From: Microbacterium sp. MF43
GTDB taxonomy: Bacteria > Actinomycetota > Actinomycetes > Actinomycetales > Microbacteriaceae
Direction: 5' to 3'
Length of the DNA: 64,000 bases
Assembly: GCF_012847295.1 (NCBI RefSeq)
Contig: NZ_JABBDY010000004.1
Span: forward strand, 186,001-250,000
Of this stretch, positions 7,857 to 16,251 are shown in pieces. Position numbers and translations under genes: made by a program. The notes under the pieces are model-generated. The model had not been told where the DNA came from. It saw nothing but the letters and a program-made list of their open reading frames with translations, and did no database searches. Each line of letters opens with the position of its first letter. Within the stretch, counting starts at the first letter, position 1.

Positions 7857-8740
7857 CGCCGCTCCTCCTCCGTGTCGGACGAGGGAGCCTGCTCGAGGGG
7901 GGTGTCGGGGGCGGATGCCGCGACCGCCGGCCGGCGCAGCACGGTCACGTCACCCGAGACGGTGTTGGCGCGGACATCCGCGAAGCTGCCGCTGAGCTCG
8001 CCGACCGAGCCGGTGAAGTTGGTGGTCGGGCCGGTGCCGTTGCCGGAGCGCATGACGCCGTCGATCTGCACCTTCCCGCTCACGCTGCGCACGACGTAGT
8101 TGGCGGGATGCCCCTCGTCGACGCGGACCGTCGCGTTGCCGCTGACCGTGTTGATGTTCACCGACAGGAGGTCGCCCGTCGAGTCGATCAGCGTCGCGCC
8201 GGAGACGGTGTCGATGGTGGCTTTGGCGAGTGTGCCGGTGGCAGCGACGTCGCCCGAGACGCTGTTGGCGTTGAGCGAGCCGACGAGCTCGCGCACCTGC
8301 ACGTCTCCCGAGACCGCGTTGACGCTCAGCTCACCGGTCAGCCCGTCGACGATGAGGTCGCCCGACACGGTGTTCAGGCGGGCGCCGTTGCGCAGTCCCG
8401 CGACAAGGGCGCTGGCGCTCACGACGCCGAGGTTGAGGGCGACATCGCGGGGGACGGCGACGCTGATCTCCGCCTTCGGGCCGCTCGCGGTGAAGTTGCG
8501 GAACACCTCGAGGAAGTTGTCCCAGCGCAGCTGCGGGTGGTCGATCTCGACGGCGTCGCCGACGACTTCGATGCGAAGGTCCTTCACGGTCACGCCGTGC
8601 ACTTCGATGCGGGCGCCCGGCTCGTCGTGAGCGATGACGTCGATCTGGCCGCCGATGAGGCCGACCTTCAGCGAGCGCACGGTCTCGATGTCGATGACGC
8701 GCGTCTCGCCCGGGTGGATGATCCACTTCTCCAGGGTCAT
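7853..8740 (-). CDS. DUF4097-family beta-repeat protein
   Basis: 295 residues with no signal peptide or membrane segment. From residue ~115 on there is a right-handed beta-solenoid-like run of short repeats with TVSGD, AVSGD, SVSGD, TVSGA, TVSGN, SVSGK and TVSGD cores, spaced ~18-25 residues, the hallmark of DUF4097. The N-terminal ~100 residues (IHPGETRVIDIETVRSLKV) form a different all-beta part. The C-terminus is a Pro/Ser/Glu tail. Such proteins are often co-encoded with PadR or bactofilin-like factors; function is unknown and envelope-stress sensing is only inference. It is first gene of the PadR operon, under the CGATATATCG operators. Confidence 0.8.
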   Translation of the reverse strand: MTLEKWIIHPGETRVIDIETVRSLKVGLIGGQIDVIAHDEPGARIEVHGVTVKDLRIEVVGDAVEIDHPQLRWDNFLEVFRNFTASGPKAEISVAVPRDVALNLGVVSASALVAGLRNGARLNTVSGDLIVDGLTGELSVNAVSGDVQVRELVGSLNANSVSGDVAATGTLAKATIDTVSGATLIDSTGDLLSVNINTVSGNATVRVDEGHPANYVVRSVSGKVQIDGVMRSGNGTGPTTNFTGSVGELSGSFADVRANTVSGDVTVLRRPAVAASAPDTPLEQAPSSDTEEERR

Positions 8741-8768
8741 GGTGTTCTCCAGGGTTTGGGGTTACTCG

Positions 8769-8806
8769 CGATATATCGCGTACTGAGAAGGTATCACGAT
8801 ATATCG
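8769..8806 (-). promoter_or_regulatory. PadR operator pair in the DUF4097-padR promoter
   Basis: Two CGATATATCG palindromes (8769-8778 and 8797-8806), the first extended to TCGCGATATATCGCG, have centres 28 bp apart. On the minus strand a TTGACC -35-like hexamer (complement of 8813-8818) lies just upstream of the distal copy and an ATACCT-like -10 lies between the copies. One site would block -35/-10 and the other the start. In a GC-rich genome such AT-rich palindromes stand out. Confidence 0.75.
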
Positions 8807-8837
8807 CGAGTTGGTCAACCGGTCCGATGACGGCGAC

Positions 8838-8868
8838 TTGACCTTGACGCTGCGTCAACATCTACCGT
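8838..8868 (+). promoter_or_regulatory. MerR-type promoter with 19-bp spacer and operator
   Basis: -35 TTGACC (8838-8843) and -10 TACCGT (8863-8868) are separated by exactly 19 bp, the long spacer typical of MerR-activated promoters. The spacer starts with the palindrome TTGACGCTGCGTCAA (8844-8858). The ATG follows the -10 by 7 nt, so the mRNA should be leaderless. Confidence 0.75.
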
Positions 8869-8875
8869 CGTAGAC

Positions 8876-9655
8876 ATGAACCAGGACGAGTGGTCGATCC
8901 AGCAGATCGCGAAGATCGCCGGCACGACGAGCAGGACGCTGCGTCACTATGACGACATCGGTCTGCTCACGCCGTCGAGCATCGGCCACAACGGCTACCG
9001 GTACTACTCCCCGTCCGCGCTCGTCCGGCTGCAGCGAATCCTGCTGCTGCGCGAGCTCGGACTGGGACTGCCGCAGATCGCGGAGGTGCTCGAGCGCGAG
9101 GCATCCGAGATCCCCGCCCTCGAGAGCCATCTCGCGTGGCTGCGGCAGGAGCAGGACCGGCTGAGGCGACAGGTCGCCTCGGTCGAGAACACCATCACGG
9201 CACTGAGAGGAGGTGAACGACTGATGGCAGAGAACATGTTCGACGGCTTCGATCACACGAAGTACAAGGACGAGGTCGAGCAGCGCTGGGGCAAGAAGGC
9301 ATACGCCGACGGCGACCGCTGGTGGCGCTCGATGAGCGCCGATGAGAAGGCGGCGTGGCAGCAGCGCGCGTCCGACCTCGGACGGGACTGGATCGCCGCC
9401 GCGGAGAGCGGCGTCGCTCCGGACTCGGATGAGGCGCAGGCCGTCGCCAAGCGCCATGTCGAGTGGCTCACCGGCATTCCCGGCACACCCGCCGCCGCGC
9501 CCGGCGGCGACGTGAAGGGATACGTCATCGGGCTCGGCGAGATGTACGTCGCCGACCCGCGATTCGGGGCGAACTACGCCACGAGCGAGGGTGGCACGGC
9601 GGGTGCGGAGTTCGTCCGCGACGCCCTCCGCGCTTACGCGGAGGCCAACCTCTGA
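8876..9655 (+). CDS. MerR-family regulator with TipAS ligand-binding domain
   Basis: 259 residues. Residues ~6-75 are the MerR DNA-binding domain (WSIQQIAKIAGTTSRTLRHYDDIGLLTPS, then NGYRYYS and LQRILLLRELGLGLPQIAEVL). A dimerisation coiled coil follows (LESHLAWLRQEQDRLRRQVASVENTITAL). Residues ~130-255 match the TipAS domain (YKDEVEQRWG, SDEAQAVAKRHVEWL, GLGEMYVADPRFGANYA), which binds thiopeptide and other multidrug ligands in TipA. By analogy it would be a ligand-responsive activator of its own gene. Its promoter has the 19-bp spacer and a palindrome, so autoregulation is likely. It is divergent from the DUF4097-padR operon. Confidence 0.9.
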   Translation: MNQDEWSIQQIAKIAGTTSRTLRHYDDIGLLTPSSIGHNGYRYYSPSALVRLQRILLLRELGLGLPQIAEVLEREASEIPALESHLAWLRQEQDRLRRQVASVENTITALRGGERLMAENMFDGFDHTKYKDEVEQRWGKKAYADGDRWWRSMSADEKAAWQQRASDLGRDWIAAAESGVAPDSDEAQAVAKRHVEWLTGIPGTPAAAPGGDVKGYVIGLGEMYVADPRFGANYATSEGGTAGAEFVRDALRAYAEANL

Positions 9656-9679
9656 GCCCGGGCAGGCCAGTGACAGAAC

Positions 9680-9716
9680 CACGGATGCCGCGGCCCGATG
9701 GGTCGCGGCATCCGTG
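9680..9716. terminator. Bidirectional terminator made of two inverted GGATGCCGCG-type words
   Basis: CACGGATGCCGCG (9680-9692) pairs perfectly with CGCGGCATCCGTG (9704-9716) around an 11-nt loop, between the convergent MerR and small-membrane-protein genes. Both arms contain the over-represented decamer CGGATGCCGC / GCGGCATCCG. Confidence 0.8.
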
Positions 9717-9752
9717 TATTCGGGGGGAAGGCCCCGGAGTACTTCTCCGGCG

Positions 9753-9917
9753 TCAGACGCGCCGGCTTCCGCTGATGACGCGGAAGAGGAACACGATCAG
9801 GGCGATGACGCCGACGATCAGCGCGACCCACAGCAGCCAGCTCAGGGCGGTGTTGAGTCCGCCGACGATGGCCAGGATCACGGCCACGACGATGATGATG
9901 ATGAGTGCGAGGTTCAT
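9753..9917 (-). CDS. Small hydrophobic membrane protein, 54 aa
   Basis: A short protein made almost only of two membrane helices: MNLALIIIIVVAVILAIVGG and SWLLWVALIVGVIALIVFLF, ending in a basic tail RVISGSRRV. Proteins of this type are common in Actinobacteria and are uncharacterised. The ATG at 9917 has AGGAG seven bases upstream on the minus strand (AGGAGAACCTCC), a clear ribosome binding site, so the longer frame to 9986 is rejected. It is convergent with the MerR gene. The 262 nt between it and the gene at 10180 holds a small GGTGTC/GACACC hairpin (about 9964-9980) and a GC-rich spacer. Confidence 0.7.
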   Translation of the reverse strand: MNLALIIIIVVAVILAIVGGLNTALSWLLWVALIVGVIALIVFLFRVISGSRRV

Positions 9918-10179
9918 GGAGGTTCTCCTACTCCTTCGTCGATACGCGGGGTTGACGTACCGGGTGTCTCGTGGACACCACCCCACGCTCCCACCATGCC
10001 CCCGCGGCGGGGAGGGGGTTGACGCCGCCGGATTTCCGGGTGTAGCCGCGCCCGTGGGGACGTGCCGTCCGCGGAATCCATCCGGCCGACTCCACCCGCG
10101 CCCGCTGTCAAGCCCCCGGATCGGCGGGAGACTGCGTCGTAACGTGGCCGCACACCATCGGTCGAAGCGAGGAGGAGCG

Positions 10180-10449
10180 ATGCCTCAGGGACGGGGTTCG
10201 AACAGCCTCAAGGACCCGGAGCTCTACGAGGAGCTGCGCAAGGACGGGGCCTCGAAAGAGAAGGCCGCGCGCATCTCGAATGCCGCGGCACGAGACGGGC
10301 GCGAGAACGTCGGGCAGCGCGGCGGCGAGTCGGGCTCGTACGACGACTGGACCGTCGACGACCTGCGAAGCCGAGCTAGAGAGCTCGGCATCACCGGGTA
10401 CTCGGGCAAGAGGAAGTCCGAGCTCATCGATATGCTGCGCAACCACTGA
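10180..10449 (+). CDS. DUF7218 / Rho N-terminal-domain-like protein, 89 aa
   Basis: A small basic protein. Residues 1-50 (MPQGRGSNSLKDPELYEELR, SKEKAARISNAAARDGRENV) match the short actinobacterial DUF7218-type segment. Residues 54-89 (YDDWTVDDLRSRARELGITG, SGKRKSELIDMLRNH) are a SAP/Rho-N helix-extended-loop-helix nucleic-acid-binding motif. A role in binding RNA or DNA is inferred from that motif. The start follows GAGGAGGAGCG directly upstream. Topoisomerase IB follows after 25 nt with its own AAGGGAGGA site; cotranscription of the two DNA-binding genes is likely. Confidence 0.75.
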   Translation: MPQGRGSNSLKDPELYEELRKDGASKEKAARISNAAARDGRENVGQRGGESGSYDDWTVDDLRSRARELGITGYSGKRKSELIDMLRNH

Positions 10450-10474
10450 CACCGAGAGACCGAAGGGAGGACGG

Positions 10475-11461
10475 ATGCCGAAACTGTCGCGCGTCCGTCC
10501 TTTCGACGACCCCGGCTTCCGCCGCGTGCGCGCCGGCGCCGGGTTCCGGTACCTCGATGCGAAGGGACGCTCCGCACCGGAGCGCGATGTCGAGCGCATC
10601 CGTGCGCTGGTGATCCCGCCTGCCTGGCAGGACGTGTGGATCTGCGTCCGCCCGGACGGCCACATCCAGGCCGTCGGCACCGACGACGCCGGGCGCAAGC
10701 AGTACCTGTATCACCCCGACTGGTCGGCGGGCCGCGACCGCCGCAAGTACGCGCGTGCGCTGCAGCTGGCGCAGACTCTCCCGCGGGCGCGGGCCCGGGT
10801 GACGACGGGTCTTCGGCGCAGCGATCTCGACCGGGAGCGGGTCCTGGCGGTCGCGTTCCGCCTGCTCGACCAGGCCGCGCCGCGCATCGGCTCCGAGCGG
10901 TACCTCGCCGCGAACGGCAGCCGGGGACTGACCACGCTGCAACGCCGGGACGCGTCGGTCGAGGCATCCGTCACCACCCTCTCCTTCCCCGGCAAGAGCG
11001 GCAAGCGGCAGTACCTCGAGATCGACGACGACGAGCTCTCCGTCGCGGTCGAGCTGCTCGCGGCCGGCCGCCCCCGGTCGCCGCTGCTGGCGTGGGAGCG
11101 CAGCCGGCGTCGCGTGGCGCTCACTCCCACCGAGGTCAACGCCTACGTGCGCTCGCTCACCGGCGGGCGGTTCACCGCCAAGGACTTCCGCACGCTTCGC
11201 GGCACGATCCTCGCCGCCGAGGCGCTCGCCCGCATCGGGACGGTCGACACCGCAGCCGAGCGCAAGCGCGCCGAGCAGCTGGCCGTTCGCGCGACGGCCG
11301 AAGCGCTCGGCAACACTCCCGCCGTCGCGCGAGGCTCGTACATCGACCCGCGCGTGTTCGTGCGATACCGCGACGGCGAGACGCTCGACCTGTCGAGGTC
11401 GCCGGAATCGGCGATCATCGCGCTCATCCGGCCCAAAGGACGACGCCCGGCCGACGAGTAG
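10475..11461 (+). CDS. DNA topoisomerase IB (poxvirus/eukaryote-like)
   Basis: 328 residues. Relaxes supercoils through a 3'-phosphotyrosyl intermediate, ATP-independently. The N-terminal domain (residues ~5-85) has GFRYLDAKGRSAPERDVERIRALVIPPAWQDVWICVRPDGHIQAVG and the GRKQYLYHPDW motif. The catalytic domain has GLTTLQRRD, GKSGKRQYLEI, TAKDFRTLRGT (K and R of the active site) and the tyrosine in ARGSYIDPRVF near the C-terminus. Length matches bacterial TopIB. The ATG at 10475 has AAGGGAGGA nine bases upstream. Its TAG stop overlaps the -10 box of crcB. Confidence 0.92.
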   Translation: MPKLSRVRPFDDPGFRRVRAGAGFRYLDAKGRSAPERDVERIRALVIPPAWQDVWICVRPDGHIQAVGTDDAGRKQYLYHPDWSAGRDRRKYARALQLAQTLPRARARVTTGLRRSDLDRERVLAVAFRLLDQAAPRIGSERYLAANGSRGLTTLQRRDASVEASVTTLSFPGKSGKRQYLEIDDDELSVAVELLAAGRPRSPLLAWERSRRRVALTPTEVNAYVRSLTGGRFTAKDFRTLRGTILAAEALARIGTVDTAAERKRAEQLAVRATAEALGNTPAVARGSYIDPRVFVRYRDGETLDLSRSPESAIIALIRPKGRRPADE

Positions 11462-11464
11462 CGT
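11459..11464 (+). promoter_or_regulatory. -10 box (TAGCGT) of leaderless crcB promoter
   Basis: TAGCGT, then GAGGGG, then ATG at 11471. The first three bases are also the stop codon of the topoisomerase gene. Confidence 0.45.
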
Positions 11465-11470
11465 GAGGGG

Positions 11471-11881
11471 ATGAGCCGCGTCGACCTGCCGACCCTCGGG
11501 TACGTCGTCGTCGGCGGGGCGTTCGGCGTCCTCGCCCGTGCCGCGCTGCTCGAGCCGGCCGCCGATCCCGCGCTGGTGCCGTGGGTCACGCTCGCGATCA
11601 ACGCGGTCGGATCGTTCCTCCTCGGCGTCGTGGTCGGCGCACTCGGGGACCGGCGCCCGCACGCGCGCGCATTCCTCGGAACAGGCGTGCTCGGAGGATT
11701 CACCACCTACAGCGCCTTCGCCGTCGAAACGGCGCTGTGGCTCACGACGCCGATCCTGGCTGTCGCGCTCGCCGCGGCATCCGTCACCGCCGGCGTCGCC
11801 GGCGCTGTCGCCGGGCTCGCGGTCGGCCGCCTGGGCGCTCATGCCCGACCGGGGGCGATCGATCCCGAGGTCGCCGAGTGA
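11471..11881 (+). CDS. crcB: Fluoride channel subunit CrcB/FluC, first copy
   Basis: A 136-residue four-helix membrane protein of the Fluc family, which exports F- passively. Signature segments: GYVVVGGAFGVLARAAL, the TLAINAVGSFLLGVVVG helix with the conserved Asn, and the GVLGGFTTYSAFAVE motif holding the TM3 break and Phe/Thr/Ser pore residues. It overlaps the second copy by 4 nt (GTGA). Tandem pairs of this sort usually encode two oppositely oriented subunits that form a heterodimer. No fluoride riboswitch is visible; the promoter looks leaderless. Confidence 0.9.
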   Translation: MSRVDLPTLGYVVVGGAFGVLARAALLEPAADPALVPWVTLAINAVGSFLLGVVVGALGDRRPHARAFLGTGVLGGFTTYSAFAVETALWLTTPILAVALAAASVTAGVAGAVAGLAVGRLGAHARPGAIDPEVAE

Positions 11882-12261
11882 GTCGCCCGCTCCTGATGCT
11901 CCTGGTCGCGCTCGCCGGTGGCGCCGGCGCCGGACTGCGATACGTCGTCGACCGTCTGGTACCCGCCCGGCGCGGGTTCCCGGTCGGCGTCCTGCTCGTG
12001 AACATCAGCGGCTCCCTCGCGCTCGGGGTGCTGACCGGGCTCGGCGCGGTGGTCGCGCCGCAGCTCGGTCTCGTGCTGGGGCTGGGGCTGCTGGGCGGTT
12101 ACACCACCTTCAGCACCGTGTCGGTGGAGTCGGTCCTCCTCGCCGAGCGCGGACGGTGGCGGGATGCCGCCGCCAACCTCCTCGGAACGCTGCTGCTGTC
12201 GGCGGCCGCCGCGGCCGCCGGCCTCGGCGTCGGCGCACTGGTCGCGAACGCCTTCCGATGA
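11878..12261 (+). CDS. crcB: Fluoride channel subunit CrcB/FluC, second copy
   Basis: 127 residues, second half of the pair. It shows LLMLLVALAGGAGAGLRYVV, the LLVNISGSLALGVLTG helix with conserved Asn, and GLLGGYTTFSTVSVES. The GTG start overlaps the stop of the first copy (GTGA), so translation is coupled and a 1:1 ratio is favoured. The N-terminus is short (SRPLL) compared with the acidic tail of copy 1, compatible with opposite membrane orientation; that orientation is inference. Confidence 0.9.
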   Translation: MSRPLLMLLVALAGGAGAGLRYVVDRLVPARRGFPVGVLLVNISGSLALGVLTGLGAVVAPQLGLVLGLGLLGGYTTFSTVSVESVLLAERGRWRDAAANLLGTLLLSAAAAAAGLGVGALVANAFR

Positions 12262-12288
12262 TCCCTGCTCGCAGGCGTCGATCAGGGA
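12262..12288 (+). terminator. Possible terminator after the crcB pair
   Basis: TCCCTG (12262-12267) pairs with CAGGGA (12283-12288) right after the second crcB stop. The stem is short, so confidence is modest. Confidence 0.35.
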
Positions 12289-12375
12289 ACCGGGTGAGAT
12301 ACTGAACTCGATACATTCCCGTATCCCTGCGCCGCTCGGCGCGCCACCGGTCGCATCATTCCCACGAAGGCATCC

Positions 12376-15300
12376 GTGTCGAACCTCGCCGTCCTCAGCC
12401 TCAAGAACCGCGCGCTGATCGCGCTCGTCACGATCGTCGCGGCGCTCTTCGGCTCGCTCGCGCTCGTGAACCTCAAGCAGGAGCTCATCCCGTCGATCGA
12501 GTTCCCCACGCTCATCATCGTGTCGACGTATCCCGGCGCGTCGCCCGAGGTCGTCAACAACGACGTCTCGGTGCCCATCGAGACCGCCATCCAGGGTGTC
12601 CCCGGGCTCGAGTCGACGACGGCGACGAGCACCACGAACGCGTCCATCGTGCAGGCCTCGTTCACCTACGGCACCGACCTCGCGACCGCCGAGCAGAAGC
12701 TGACGCAGGCGATCAACCGCATCCCGTCCCTTCCGGAAGGCGTCGAGCCGACGGTCATCTCGGCCAGCATCGATGACTTCCCGGTGATCCAGCTCGCGGT
12801 CACGGGGTACGAGGACGAGTCCACGATCCAGGCGCAGCTCGAGGCATCCGTCATCCCCGACCTCGAGGACGTACCCGGCGTGAATGCCGCCGAGATCGTC
12901 GGCGGCGTCGGGCAGCGCGTGACGATCACCCCCGACCAGGCCGCTCTCGCCGAGGCCGGCTACACGCAGCAGGCGATCCGGGACGCCCTCGACGAGAACG
13001 GCGTGCTGTTCCCCGGCGGCGAGATCACGGCCGAGGGCGAGACCCTCACCGTGCAGACGGGCACGAAGATCGCCTCGGTCGAAGAGATCGCCGCGCTGCC
13101 CCTGGTGCCCTCGAGCGCGGAGCAGCTGCAGTCCGGCACGGTCACGATCTCCGACGTCGCGACCGTGGCGCAGGGGCCCGACCCGGTCACCACGATCTCG
13201 CGCGTGAACGGCGAGCCCGCTCTCACGATCGCCGTCACGAAGCTCCCCGCCGCGAACACCGTCGACGTGTCGCGCGGCGTGCTGGCCGTGCTCCCCGATC
13301 TGGAGGAGAGCCTCGGCGGTGCGCAGTTCACCGTCGTGTTCGACCAGGCCCCCTACATCCAGGAGTCGATCGACACCCTCGCGAAGGAGGGACTGCTCGG
13401 CCTGTTCTTCGCCGTGCTGGTGATCCTGGTCTTCCTTCTCTCGGTGCGGGCGACCCTGGTGACGGCGATCTCGATCCCGACGAGCGTGCTCATCACGTTC
13501 ATCGGGATCCAGGCCTTCGGGTACTCGCTCAACATCCTCACGCTCGGCGCGCTCACGATCGCCATCGGGCGTGTCGTCGACGACTCCATCGTCGTGATCG
13601 AGAACATCAAGCGCCACTACGTCGGCGACGCCGACAAGCGGCAGTCGATCCTCCTCGGCGTGCGCGAGGTGGCGGCCGCCATCACCGCGTCGACCATCAC
13701 GACCGTCGCCGTCTTCCTGCCGATCGCCTTCGTCGGCGACGTCACCGGTGAGCTCTTCCGGCCCTTCGCGATGACCGTGACGATCGCGATGACCGCGTCG
13801 CTCTTCGTCGCGCTGACCATCGTGCCGGTGCTCGCCTACTGGTTCCTGCGGCCCGGAAAGCCGCTGCTCGACGCCGACGGCGAGGCGATCGACCCGGAGC
13901 ACCCCGACGCTCCGCCGAGCCGCCTGCAGAAGTCCTACCTCCCGATCCTCCGCTGGACGCTCAAGCACTCGTGGGTCACGCTGCTCCTCGCCGTTCTGGT
14001 GCTCGTCGGAACGGCCGCCGCGGCGCCGTTCATGAAGACGAACTTCCTCGGCGATTCCGGTCAGAACACGTTCACGATGACGCAGACGATCGGTGAGGCG
14101 CCGAGCCTCGATGCTGAGAGCGCGGCCGCAGAGCAGGTGGAGGCGGCTCTCGCCGACATCGAGGGAATCGAGACGGTGCAGGTGTCGATCGGCTCCAGCG
14201 GGTCGGCGCTGCGCGACGCCTTCTCGGGCGGTGGCAGCGGCATCACCTACTCCATCACGACGGACCCGACCGTGGATCAGGTCGCCCTCCGCGAGGACGT
14301 GCAGGAGGCCGTTGCCGGCCTCGAGGACGCCGGCACGATCACCGTCGCCACCGCGGGCGGCGGGTTCGGATCGAGCGACATCGAGATCGACGTGACGGCA
14401 CCCGATTCCGAGACGCTGCAGACTGCGACCGACGCCGTCGTGAGCGCCGTCGAAGGCGAGGAGGGCGTCGGCCAGGTCACGAGCAACCTCTCGGCCTCGC
14501 TGCCCTACATCGCCGTGACGGTGGACCGTGACGCGGCCGCCGCGCTCGGCCTGTCCGAGGTCGCCGTCGGCGCCCTCGTGTCCAGCACGATGCAGCCGCA
14601 GTCGATCGGGTCGATCGAGATCGACGACACCGCTCTCACGGTCTACCTCGCGGCCCCGTCGACGCCCGCGTCGCTCGACGACCTGCGGCAGCTGCCGGTT
14701 CCCACTGCCACCGGTCCGGTCCCGCTCGAGCAGGTGGCGACCGTCGAGGAGAGCGAGGGGCCCACCTCGATCACGACACAGCGGGGCCAGCGCACCGCGA
14801 CGGTGACCGTCACCCCCTCCACAGACGACCTGGCCGCAGCATCCGCCGCCGTCACCGCCGCGCTCGAGACCGCCGACCTGCCCGACGCCGCGGACGCCTC
14901 GCTCGGCGGGGTCGTGTCGCAGCAGCAGGACGCGTTCTCACAGCTCGGACTCGCGATGCTCGCGGCGATCCTGATCGTCTACATCGTCATGGTGGCGACC
15001 TTCAAGTCGCTGCGCCAGCCGCTGCTGCTGCTCGTGTCTGTGCCGTTCGCGGCGACGGGCGCGATCCTGCTGCAGATCATCACGGGCGTGCCGCTCGGCG
15101 TCGCCTCGCTCATCGGCGTGCTGATGCTCATCGGCATCGTGGTCACCAACGCGATCGTGCTCGTCGACCTCGTGAACCAGTACCGGACGAAGGGTCTCAC
15201 AGCGCACGACGCCACGATCGCCGGAGGATCGCGACGTCTGCGCCCGATCCTGATGACGGCTCTCGCGACGATCTTCGCACTGACGCCCATGGCGCTGGGG

Positions 15301-16209
15301 ATCACCGGGCAGGGCGGATTCATCTCGCAGCCGCTCGCGATCGTCGTGATCGGCGGCCTCGTCTCGTCCACCGTGCTGACGCTGCTGGTGCTGCCGACGC
15401 TCTACAACCTGGTCGAGGGCGCCAAGGAGCGGCGGGCTGCCCGCCGCCGGGGCGACGCCCCCGTGCCGGCGCGAGCCGACGCGGTTCCGGCGCCGGAGCT
15501 CGTGGGGGCTGCGGCGATGACGCGGCGTGAGCGTCGCCGTCTCGAGGCGGGCATCGCTCCCGCCGTGCTCGCGCAGACGCCGGTGCCCCTGATCGAGGAG
15601 GGACCCGACATCGAGGTCTCGAACACCGCAGCGGGGACGGATGCCTCGGCCGGCGACATCGATTCGAACGACGCCGATACGGCGCGGGCCGGTGAGGTGC
15701 CGGTGATCGAGGAGGGTCCCGATATCGAGGTCTCCGACTCCGCCGCTGCTCCGCCGGCCGCAGCCGCGGCGGCGCCGGATCTCGCCGAGGGCGACCTCGC
15801 GGAGCCGCAGGGCGGGGCCGGGGAGGCCGAGCCCGGGGAGGCCGAGCCCGATGAGGCCGCGCCCCAGGAGGCCGAAGCGGAGCGTGACGTCGCGGCTGAG
15901 ACGCCGGCGACAGAGCCTGCTGAGGAGCCCGAGCCAGCCGAGGAGCCCGAGCCTGCCGAGGAGCCCGAGCCTGCCGAGGAGCCGGAGCCTGCTGAGGAGC
16001 CGGAGCGGGCCGAGGAGAGGGAGTCGGCTGAGGCCTCCGAAGCGGAGGAGCAGTCCCACGCCGATTCCGCAACGAACGCCGACGCCGATTCCGAGACCGA
16101 CGCCGGCATCGCGGCCGACTCCGAGGCAGCCGAGCAGGCGGTCGATACCGAGTCCGATCAGTCGGCCGGCGACGCCCACGAGCGCCGGGAGGACGAGCGC
16201 CGCGACTGA
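12376..16209 (+). CDS. RND-family efflux permease (HAE1/SwrC-like) with long acidic tail
   Basis: 1277 residues. The first ~1030 are a full RND pump: TM1 (NRALIALVTIVAALFGSLALVN), a large extracytoplasmic loop, TMs 2-6 from ~residue 337 with the proton-relay pair in GRVVDDSIVVIENIKRH, then TM7 near 530, a second loop and TMs 8-12 from ~856. The TM10 relay position reads LIGIVVTNAIVLVD, i.e. Thr where Gram-negative pumps have Lys, as in Gram-positive SwrC-type proteins. Residues ~1050-1277 are a cytoplasmic Ala/Glu/Pro/Asp tail with two IEEGPDIEVS copies and six PAEEPE-like units. No periplasmic adaptor or outer-membrane gene is nearby. The GTG start has GAAGG upstream. Confidence 0.88.
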   Translation: MSNLAVLSLKNRALIALVTIVAALFGSLALVNLKQELIPSIEFPTLIIVSTYPGASPEVVNNDVSVPIETAIQGVPGLESTTATSTTNASIVQASFTYGTDLATAEQKLTQAINRIPSLPEGVEPTVISASIDDFPVIQLAVTGYEDESTIQAQLEASVIPDLEDVPGVNAAEIVGGVGQRVTITPDQAALAEAGYTQQAIRDALDENGVLFPGGEITAEGETLTVQTGTKIASVEEIAALPLVPSSAEQLQSGTVTISDVATVAQGPDPVTTISRVNGEPALTIAVTKLPAANTVDVSRGVLAVLPDLEESLGGAQFTVVFDQAPYIQESIDTLAKEGLLGLFFAVLVILVFLLSVRATLVTAISIPTSVLITFIGIQAFGYSLNILTLGALTIAIGRVVDDSIVVIENIKRHYVGDADKRQSILLGVREVAAAITASTITTVAVFLPIAFVGDVTGELFRPFAMTVTIAMTASLFVALTIVPVLAYWFLRPGKPLLDADGEAIDPEHPDAPPSRLQKSYLPILRWTLKHSWVTLLLAVLVLVGTAAAAPFMKTNFLGDSGQNTFTMTQTIGEAPSLDAESAAAEQVEAALADIEGIETVQVSIGSSGSALRDAFSGGGSGITYSITTDPTVDQVALREDVQEAVAGLEDAGTITVATAGGGFGSSDIEIDVTAPDSETLQTATDAVVSAVEGEEGVGQVTSNLSASLPYIAVTVDRDAAAALGLSEVAVGALVSSTMQPQSIGSIEIDDTALTVYLAAPSTPASLDDLRQLPVPTATGPVPLEQVATVEESEGPTSITTQRGQRTATVTVTPSTDDLAAASAAVTAALETADLPDAADASLGGVVSQQQDAFSQLGLAMLAAILIVYIVMVATFKSLRQPLLLLVSVPFAATGAILLQIITGVPLGVASLIGVLMLIGIVVTNAIVLVDLVNQYRTKGLTAHDATIAGGSRRLRPILMTALATIFALTPMALGITGQGGFISQPLAIVVIGGLVSSTVLTLLVLPTLYNLVEGAKERRAARRRGDAPVPARADAVPAPELVGAAAMTRRERRRLEAGIAPAVLAQTPVPLIEEGPDIEVSNTAAGTDASAGDIDSNDADTARAGEVPVIEEGPDIEVSDSAAAPPAAAAAAPDLAEGDLAEPQGGAGEAEPGEAEPDEAAPQEAEAERDVAAETPATEPAEEPEPAEEPEPAEEPEPAEEPEPAEEPERAEERESAEASEAEEQSHADSATNADADSETDAGIAADSEAAEQAVDTESDQSAGDAHERREDERRD
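15913..16014 (+). repeat. 18-nt tandem repeat inside the RND gene (PAEEPE units)
   Basis: About six in-frame copies of an 18-nt unit encoding Glu-Pro-Ala-Glu-Glu-Pro. Silent variation between copies (GCC/GCT, CCC/CCG) suggests an old expansion still subject to slippage. Confidence 0.75.
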
Positions 16210-16251
16210 GGGAAGGCGCTTACTATCGCCCAGGCCGGGTGATGATCCTTC

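Noticed and set aside
11462-11470. Fluoride riboswitch in front of crcB
   Set aside because: Only 9 nt separate the topoisomerase stop from the crcB start, too short for any riboswitch.
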